A stretch of DNA of 38,841 nt from Candidatus Geothermincola primus (GTDB taxonomy: Bacteria; Actinomycetota; Geothermincolia; Geothermincolales; Geothermincolaceae): positions 1 to 38,841 of the forward strand of contig JACVIX010000013.1 of the NCBI GenBank assembly GCA_015711725.1. The letters run 5' to 3'. Within the stretch, counting starts at the first letter, position 1, and every line of letters starts with the position of its first letter. The notes under the pieces were generated by a model, which saw nothing but the letters and a program-made list of their open reading frames with translations, was not told the DNA's origin and did no database searches. This document shows positions 34,417 to 38,841 of this stretch, one piece after another. Position numbers and translations under genes: made by a program.

Positions 34417-35232
34417 CTATACGGGATTTTTTCTTCTTATCTCATAAAGAATCAAGGCTGCGGCCGCCGCCACGTTCAACGACTCAGCACGACCAAAAAT
34501 GGGTATGCTTACCTTTACATCAGCTAATTCCAGGTCTTCCTCGGGTATACCCCACGCCTCGTTTCCCATAATCACCATGGTATTAGAGCTCCATTCATAA
34601 TCCCAGAAGGTTAAGTCACCCTGGGTTGCGGTGGCAACTATGGTATACCCCTTCTTTCTGAGCCTATCCGCCACGGTCTTCAGATCCATTTCTATAAATA
34701 ATGGAAGGTGGACGAGGGAACCAGCTGATGCCCTCACTACTTTGGGGTTGTAAATATCAGCGCTACGCTCGCTGACCAGAAGCGCCTTTACCCCCGCCGC
34801 ATCCGCCACTCTCATTAGCGTGCCCATATTGCCTGGGTCTCTCACCTGATCAAGGAAGACTAAGGGGCCCCCTCTCTCTTCCACAGCGGACAAATCTTCC
34901 TGATGAAGGAAGGGCAAGACCATCAATATACCCTGCGGGTTAACCGTATCAGTAAGATACATAATCACTTCATCGCTCACTCGGAAAACCTGCTGACATC
35001 TTTGTTCAATCACATCCGCAAAACCGAGTAGCTCCCTCTCTCCCGATTCGGTGAAAAATATCGCCTCTATGGGAACGCTGGAAAACAAGGCTTCCTTAAA
35101 TACCTGGATCCCTTCCGCCAAGAATCTTCTTCTTTGATAGCGGAAGGTCTTTTTGCGCAGTTTTCTTAATTCTTTTACGCGGGGATTTTTTTTGCTGAGT
35201 ATCTCCCCTATAAAGCGAACCCCATTATCCAG
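34417..35232 (-). CDS. TrmH/SpoU-family RNA 2'-O-methyltransferase with apparent CUG start
   Basis: The SPOUT methyltransferase motifs are clear: [21 protein letters not shown] (motif 1), [12 protein letters not shown] (motif 2) and [25 protein letters not shown] (motif 3, the SAM knot). The first conventional start (TTG 35121) would cut into the conserved N-terminal substrate domain, since [15 protein letters not shown] and [10 protein letters not shown] are continuous. The frame is open to a TGA at 35237-35235, with no ATG, GTG or TTG between. A CTG at 35232 lies six bases after GGAGG and overlaps the rplT stop (CTGGATAA), giving 271 residues, normal for the family. Its target is a tRNA or rRNA nucleotide. 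Confidence 0.9.
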   Translation of the reverse strand: MDNGVRFIGEILSKKNPRVKELRKLRKKTFRYQRRRFLAEGIQVFKEALFSSVPIEAIFFTESGERELLGFADVIEQRCQQVFRVSDEVIMYLTDTVNPQGILMVLPFLHQEDLSAVEERGGPLVFLDQVRDPGNMGTLMRVADAAGVKALLVSERSADIYNPKVVRASAGSLVHLPLFIEMDLKTVADRLRKKGYTIVATATQGDLTFWDYEWSSNTMVIMGNEAWGIPEEDLELADVKVSIPIFGRAESLNVAAAAALILYEIRRKNPV

Positions 35233-35614
35233 CCTTCACCTCCCGCAAACTCGACTGAGCTTCCAACTCCTTTTCCGCCAGTTTTGCAAGTTCGGAGAAG
35301 GCTTGGGGATCCCTCACGGCAATATCTGCCAGCACTTTTCGGTCAGTCTCCACTCCCGCAAGCTTTAATCCATGCATGAAACGGTTATAGCTCAAACCGT
35401 TGATACGAGCGGCGGCATTAATGCGGGATATCCACAATCGGCGAAAATCCCCCTTGCGCGCCCTCCTATCCCGGTAGGCATACTGTAAGGAATGCATCAC
35501 CTGCTCTTTAGCCACCTTGAACTGGCGACTCCTCGCTCCACGGTAGCCCCGAGCCATCTTCATGATCTTTTTATGTCTTTTCTTTCTCGCTACCGCATGT
35601 CTGGCTCTAGACAT
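35225..35614 (-). CDS. rplT: Ribosomal protein bL20
   Basis: The 129-residue product has the typical basic N-terminal tail [25 protein letters not shown], then [43 protein letters not shown] and the late [28 protein letters not shown]. It binds 23S rRNA early in 50S assembly. Of three possible starts, the ATG at 35614 is preferred because AAAGG lies nine bases upstream; two earlier ATGs overlap that site. The C-terminus carries GGAGGTGA, which serves as the ribosome binding site of the next gene. In other bacteria L20 represses its own operon; a leader mimic is not proven here. Confidence 0.97.
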   Translation of the reverse strand: MSRARHAVARKKRHKKIMKMARGYRGARSRQFKVAKEQVMHSLQYAYRDRRARKGDFRRLWISRINAAARINGLSYNRFMHGLKLAGVETDRKVLADIAVRDPQAFSELAKLAEKELEAQSSLREVKAG

Positions 35615-35646
35615 ATTCATCATCCTTTCCCGGAATAATTGCCTAT

Positions 35647-35841
35647 TTATTCTCCGATAAGTCTCCGTACTTTCTGCCTGTCAGATTTGGATACTTCCAG
35701 AGGTTGGCTGTAGGTTCTCTTCCTCTTTGCCGTCTTCTTGGTTAAAAGATGGCTTCCATATCCCTTTCTTCTGATTAGTTTACCTGTTCCGGTAAGACGG
35801 AATCTCTTTGCCGCTCCACGATGAGACTTCATTTTCGGCAT
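35647..35841 (-). CDS. rpmI: Ribosomal protein bL35
   Basis: The 64-residue basic protein begins [21 protein letters not shown] and continues with [21 protein letters not shown], the standard bL35 pattern, and ends with [14 protein letters not shown]. The ATG has GGGGAG seven bases upstream. It sits between infC and rplT as in most bacteria, 40 bases after infC and 32 before rplT. Confidence 0.97.
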   Translation of the reverse strand: MPKMKSHRGAAKRFRLTGTGKLIRRKGYGSHLLTKKTAKRKRTYSQPLEVSKSDRQKVRRLIGE

Positions 35842-35881
35842 CTTCTCACTCCCCTATCCTTAAAATAACAATTTGTCATTA

Positions 35882-36523
35882 TTATGACTTTGCTTCCTTT
35901 GTTCCTTCTTGGGTAGCCGTCTCGCTCCCTTTCGCTTTCTCCTCGCCCTCGCCGCTCCCCATATCGGCCCGCTTATTTTTTGGCTTTTCCTTTTTGCTCA
36001 GGTGATCGCCCCTTCGATGAAGGACTTGAGGAGTAAGTATCATCAACATGTTCCTACCATCGAGCTTGGCAGGCGACTCCACCGAACCCAGATCGCTTAC
36101 GTCCTCCGCAAGTTTCTGTAGAAGCCGCTCTCCCAAATCAACGTGGCTCATTTCCCTTCCCCTGAACATGATGGTTACCTTTACCTTGTTTCCCGCTTCT
36201 AAAAATCGCCTTACATGTTTCATCTTTATTTCATAGTCATGCTGATCGATCTTGGGGCGCATCTTCATCTCTTTGAAAGTGATCAAGGTCTGTTTCTTTC
36301 TCGCCTCTTTTAATTTTATGGTCTGCTCGTACTTGTATTTACCATAATCCATGATTCTGCACACCGGTGGATTTGCTACCGGATCAACCTCCACCAGGTC
36401 CAACCCTATTTCGTCCGCGGTCTTTAAAGCCTCCTCCAGAGGCAGAATCCCTATCTGCTTCCCTTCGGGGGAGATCAGACGCACCTCCGCCGCCCTGATA
36501 TTCTCGTTTACCCTCGCATCCAG
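35882..36523 (-). CDS. infC: Translation initiation factor IF-3 with apparent CUG start
   Basis: The N-terminal domain has [29 protein letters not shown] and the linker block [16 protein letters not shown]. The C-terminal domain has [25 protein letters not shown] and [12 protein letters not shown] charged tail of about forty residues follows. The first conventional start, GTG 36484, falls after the conserved NENIRA part. The frame continues upstream through [12 protein letters not shown] to CTG 36523, ten bases after AAAGGAG. Other bacteria also start infC at rare codons (AUU in E. coli), which IF-3 itself discriminates against, giving self-regulation. An AUG-UAA pair lies between the binding site and the CTG. 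GTA 36529 is a less likely start. Confidence 0.93.
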   Translation of the reverse strand: MDARVNENIRAAEVRLISPEGKQIGILPLEEALKTADEIGLDLVEVDPVANPPVCRIMDYGKYKYEQTIKLKEARKKQTLITFKEMKMRPKIDQHDYEIKMKHVRRFLEAGNKVKVTIMFRGREMSHVDLGERLLQKLAEDVSDLGSVESPAKLDGRNMLMILTPQVLHRRGDHLSKKEKPKNKRADMGSGEGEEKAKGSETATQEGTKEAKS

Positions 36524-36625
36524 TCTTACATCACTCCTTTCAGACCATTTACGCTTCCCAGCCCTATCCTCTCCATATAAATATAAGGATAGCGTTAAGC
36601 AACTATCCCTACATCAACGGGCATA

Positions 36626-36670
36626 ACCCTACTGGCCCGGGGGCTGCAGGGTGAGAAGCTCTCCGCTTCT
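36626..36670 (-). promoter_or_regulatory. Structured infC leader: two hairpins
   Basis: In the minus-strand transcript, the first hairpin (36670-36654) pairs AGAAGC with GCTTCT around GGAGA. The second (36652-36626) pairs ACCCT with AGGGT around a C- and G-rich loop. They lie about 100 bases before the infC start. Such leaders often mediate control of infC operons by L20 or IF-3, but no homology to a named motif is claimed. Confidence 0.4.
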
Positions 36671-36737
36671 TCTTCATCTCTTTATATTCAGTTTTATAAT
36701 TTTGAACCCTTTAAAATGGGACGCAGTTTCAGATTTA

Positions 36738-36746
36738 TTTATACCA
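36738..36746 (-). promoter_or_regulatory. Extended -10 promoter candidate for the infC operon
   Basis: On the minus strand TGG precedes TATAAA, forming an extended -10 element. The -35 region (TTTATT) is poor. Transcription from here would give a leader of about 200 bases that includes both hairpins. It lies downstream of the tRNA terminator, so a separate promoter is expected. Confidence 0.35.
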
Positions 36747-36822
36747 AAATGTTCCATTAAAATAAATAGCGAGCATTTTTTGGAGAATAGCAACCGGGAG
36801 GTCCCACCTTCACACTAGCCTG

Positions 36823-36852
36823 TATAAGCTTTGCGGCCTATAAGCTTCGCGG
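36823..36852. repeat. Short direct repeat in the infC upstream region
   Basis: TATAAGCTTTGCGG (36823-36836) and TATAAGCTTCGCGG (36839-36852) repeat with a 16-base period and one difference. AAAGCTTT follows close by, so AAGCTT occurs three times and can pair with itself. Its function is unknown. Confidence 0.55.
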
Positions 36853-36938
36853 AAAGCTTTTCCCTCGCATCTTTTTAATGCCTATCGATAACCATGACGA
36901 TACCTACCGTCCGTTCGCAGTTGCGATTAAGCGTTATT

Positions 36939-36965
36939 CAAAAAGTTAAGCCGCGTTTGCGGCTT
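36939..36965 (-). terminator. Intrinsic terminator of tRNA-Ala
   Basis: Seven bases after the CCA end of the tRNA, a seven-pair stem (AAGCCGC with GCGGCTT, loop AAA/C) is followed by AACTTTTTG. The position and T tract fit a factor-independent terminator on the minus strand. Confidence 0.8.
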
Positions 36966-36971
36966 CGATTA

Positions 36972-37046
36972 TGGTGGAGCCGGGGGGACTTGAACCCCCG
37001 ACCTCTTCCATGCCAAGGAAGCGCGCTCCCTCTGCGCCACGGCCCC
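36972..37046 (-). tRNA. tRNA-Ala (anticodon GGC)
   Basis: The 75 bases fold as a full cloverleaf. The acceptor arm is GGGGCCG with CGGCTCC (one G-U pair), the D arm is GCGC/GCGC, and the anticodon arm is CTTCC-TTGGCAT-GGAAG. The variable loop is AGGTC, and the T arm is GGGGG-TTCAAGT-CCCCC. Positions 34-36 read GGC, decoding GCC and GCU alanine codons. The 3' CCA is encoded. It has its own strong promoter and a terminator, so it is a single-gene unit between rsfS and infC. Confidence 0.97.
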
Positions 37047-37084
37047 GAATATTTTCTTTCCGAAAGAAACGAAGCACAAAAGAA

Positions 37085-37113
37085 AGTATAAGCACGTGGA
37101 TGCACTCAGTCAA
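37085..37113 (-). promoter_or_regulatory. Strong promoter of tRNA-Ala
   Basis: On the minus strand TTGACT (37113-37108) and TATACT (37090-37085) are separated by 17 bases, with transcription expected near 37078. Both boxes match five of six consensus positions. It begins just after the end of rsfS. Confidence 0.8.
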
Positions 37114-37131
37114 TAAGAACTGGGGTGTTGC

Positions 37132-37533
37132 TCATAAACCAACTTCCGCTGGAAAGGCTTGCCCTTCCCCTTCCCATTCGACTAAAGGCGCGTCTTTCCA
37201 AAGCCTCTCCAGTTCATAATATTCTCTATCCTCCTGCAGGAAAATGTGCACCACGAAGTCGATATAATCAAGCAGAACCCAACGTCGATACCTCTCCCCT
37301 TCCCTTCTCGCCGGCTTGGCTTTATAATTTTGCAATCTGCGCTCCACCGCCTCTTGTATCTTAGCAACTTGTTTGTCGTTGTTGCCACTGCAGATGAGGA
37401 AATAATCAGTAAACGTGGCGACCTCGCGCATGTCCAATATGAGCACTTGGTTGGCCTTCTTGTCCGCTGCCGCCCTTGCCGCTTCGACTACCAGGTCCCT
37501 TATCTCCGCCGAAATCGACCTCCTTTCCTCCAA
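37132..37533 (-). CDS. rsfS: Ribosomal silencing factor RsfS
   Basis: The 133-residue protein belongs to the RsfS/Iojap/C7orf30 family, which binds uL14 on the 50S subunit and blocks subunit joining when nutrients are low. Typical blocks are AADKKANQVLILDMREVATFTDYFLICSG, KQVAKIQEAVERRL and the RRWVLLDYIDFVVHIFLQEDREYYELERLWKDAP end. The start is TTG 37533 with AAAGG four bases upstream. A stronger AGGAGG lies inside the first codons, just before an ATT, so a slightly later non-standard start cannot be excluded. It normally follows the nadD gene, which is not present here. Confidence 0.93.
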   Translation of the reverse strand: MEERRSISAEIRDLVVEAARAAADKKANQVLILDMREVATFTDYFLICSGNNDKQVAKIQEAVERRLQNYKAKPARREGERYRRWVLLDYIDFVVHIFLQEDREYYELERLWKDAPLVEWEGEGQAFPAEVGL

Positions 37534-38058
37534 TTAGCCTTTCGAAATTAATTTAACACAATGGCGCCCCTCTTTCCATAATAGAGCAGCTTGCGCATCA
37601 TTTTATTTCCTCGGGACCAAGTATTTTATAAATAATTGTTATCCTTTCCCCATGCATTGGGGAGCAACTCGATCTCAAAAGGCGAGATCCTTTCGAAAAG
37701 AAGTGGACGGGGATGCTATAACAACGCTCTTTATAAGGGAACATTGCTGGCATCCTCAAGGAAAATTTCCCACTGAGACGAAGGCGGGATGCCTCTCACG
37801 AGAAAGGCTCCCTCCATATTTCAAGCCTTTAAGTCTGTCGCCGTGTGGGGGTATCCAAGATAGAGCAATCCGAAACCGGAGAAAGGCGGAAAACGACAAA
37901 CTGTTAGATGGCTTCATAAATCATTGCCATAGCCACTCGCAAATATAGGAAGACCCATAACCGTTAAAATAAATCACATCTCCGCTTAAACAAAAGAGCA
38001 ATTATTCTCAATTGGTTTAATTAGAGTTATGCCAGCCAATGGAACTTAACGGTACAAT
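37534..38058. other. 525-bp intergenic stretch with stable hairpins, possible RNA
   Basis: A 98-codon plus-strand frame (37652-37948) lacks a ribosome binding site and has a composition unlike its neighbours, so I do not call it. Several stems are visible: GATCTC/GAGATC around 37672-37690, and a strong imperfect stem at 37786-37812 in which GGGA-x-GCCT-CTC pairs with its complement. These might belong to a structured RNA or an mRNA leader of rsfS. I match no known RNA family. Confidence 0.4.
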
Positions 38059-38295
38059 CTATTTGTAGAAGAATATGAGGACAATAGTGGTGCTCACAAA
38101 AATCAGCGAGCTCGCTATGGTGAGTCGATCTAGGTTTTTTTGAGCGATCTGGGTGCCGCCCATGCCCCCTATGAGCGAGCCCCCAAAGGCACCCGACAGA
38201 CCGCTTCCCCTTCCGGAATGAAGCAAGACGAAAATGATCATTGAGGCGCTGGAGGCGAAGAATAGCACCAGCACCGCTATCTTTAAAACAATCAT
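38059..38295 (-). CDS. secG: Protein translocase subunit SecG
   Basis: The 78-residue protein has two membrane segments (about 4-25 and 57-76) joined by a glycine-rich loop with LLHSGRGSGLSGAFGGS, the standard SecG signature. It assists SecYE in protein export. The ATG has GGAGGTAATCAG upstream. A promoter candidate on the minus strand (TTCAAC, 17 bases, TAAACT) lies about 35 bases before the start. It follows tpiA in the same direction, 274 bases away, the common tpiA-secG order of Gram-positive bacteria. Confidence 0.95.
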   Translation of the reverse strand: MIVLKIAVLVLFFASSASMIIFVLLHSGRGSGLSGAFGGSLIGGMGGTQIAQKNLDRLTIASSLIFVSTTIVLIFFYK

Positions 38296-38569
38296 CTGAT
38301 TACCTCCAATAATTTAGTTAATAGTTTACCACAGGTCTAATTTTCGTTGAAGCAAACAATCACAATCTAACACTTCGGCATAAACTGCTTTTTCTATATG
38401 GACTTACGCCTCGAAAAGAGATAACCGATGCCACCGTGGATTCTCGTATTACTTTTTGTCCCTCAACAGTAAATAAATTACGGCAAGAACGCGAGATGAT
38501 TTTTTCCTCGCCAAGTTTTTCGATGGGTAGTAATACAAAGCGATCTTTTCCGGTACTTTAAGAATCGTT

Positions 38570-38841
38570 CTAAACGCTATAATTTACGATCGCCGCGAAA
38601 TCCCGTGCGTTCAAACTGGCCCCTCCTACCAAGGCGCCATCGATATTGGGCATGGCCATCAGTGAGTTAATGTTATCAGGTTTTACGCTTCCCCCATAAA
38701 GGATCCTTATCCTCTCGCCATATTCATCTCCGTATAGCCTGGAAATCTCTCGTCTTATAGACGAGATGGCCTCCTCCGCATCTTCGGGAGCCGCGTTTCT
38801 GCCAGTGCCGATCGCCCAAATGGGCTCATAAGCCACCACGG
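38570..38841 (-). CDS. tpiA: Triosephosphate isomerase, C-terminal part (cut by window edge)
   Basis: Ninety codons of the 3' end lie in the window, and the gene continues beyond 38841. The catalytic glutamate lies in [15 protein letters not shown], the family signature. [17 protein letters not shown] and the phosphate-binding [18 protein letters not shown] complete the barrel. The enzyme interconverts dihydroxyacetone phosphate and glyceraldehyde 3-phosphate. The GTG at 38839 is an internal valine, not the start. secG follows downstream. Confidence 0.96.
   Translation of the reverse strand, partial: VVAYEPIWAIGTGRNAAPEDAEEAISSIRREISRLYGDEYGERIRILYGGSVKPDNINSLMAMPNIDGALVGGASLNARDFAAIVNYSV

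Noticed and set aside
37132-37515. ATT start for rsfS after an internal AGGAGG
   Set aside because: The spacing of three bases is too short, and the TTG at 37533 with AAAGG is adequate; kept only as a remark.
37652-37948. 98-codon plus-strand frame between rsfS and secG
   Set aside because: No good ribosome binding site and an odd composition rich in H, R and C; it overlaps RNA-like stems.

Overview
The window is a bacterial chromosome segment of moderate G+C content. It holds about 38 protein genes, one tRNA, and several promoters and operator-like palindromes. The gene order infC-rpmI-rplT-(TrmH-family methyltransferase)-pheS-pheT fits Gram-positive-type lineages. Two genes also point to an anaerobe: a BadF/HgdC-type dehydratase activator and an Isf-type iron-sulfur flavoprotein. 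A deep-branching actinobacterium or an anaerobic Firmicutes relative would fit, but the sequence alone does not decide. GTG and TTG starts are very common.

Left part (1-8449). The N-terminus of a KaiC/RecA-like ATPase leaves the window at the left edge. It is followed by a 57-residue cysteine-containing protein, an AT-rich divergent control region, and an ADP-forming acyl-CoA synthetase alpha-type protein. A minus-strand series comes next: AcuA-like acetyltransferase, KynB-type cyclase, radical SAM protein (5' end altered by a 95-bp tandem duplication), CheY-like receiver and zinc-ribbon protein. A divergent unknown gene, an AcuB-like CBS-pair protein and a degenerate PAP2 membrane protein follow on the plus strand. 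The AcuA-like and CBS-pair proteins recall the Bacillus acuAB system that controls acetyl-CoA synthetase by lysine acetylation.

Middle (8450-21900). Here lie DAHP synthase, an unknown protein, a PlsC-type acyltransferase, an acetolactate-synthase-like ThDP enzyme, a methyltransferase overlapping an iron-sulfur flavoprotein, a GAF protein and the BadF/HgdC-type activator. Three overlapping paralogous GT39-type membrane glycosyltransferases follow, with a perfect 21-bp palindrome upstream. A methanogen-type thymidylate synthase comes after them.

Right part (21900-38841). An aminotransferase (apparently starting at AUA), a homocitrate-synthase-like enzyme and a small unknown protein form one operon. 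Next come an unknown 119-residue protein, an internally duplicated CxxC protein, a 1.1-kb stretch without genes, a HEPN-like small protein, and a 62-residue protein coupled to galT-galK. The convergent translation block on the minus strand reads rsfS, tRNA-Ala(GGC), infC, rpmI, rplT, TrmH-family methyltransferase, pheS, pheT. secG and the 3' part of tpiA close the window.

The most unusual features are three genes whose conserved N-termini can only be reached from non-standard start codons: AUA for the aminotransferase, and CUG for infC and the TrmH-family gene. Also notable are the tandem duplication that leaves the radical SAM gene behind a TAGTG stop-start overlap, the triple GT39 operon with its operator-like palindrome, and the duplicated CxxC protein.
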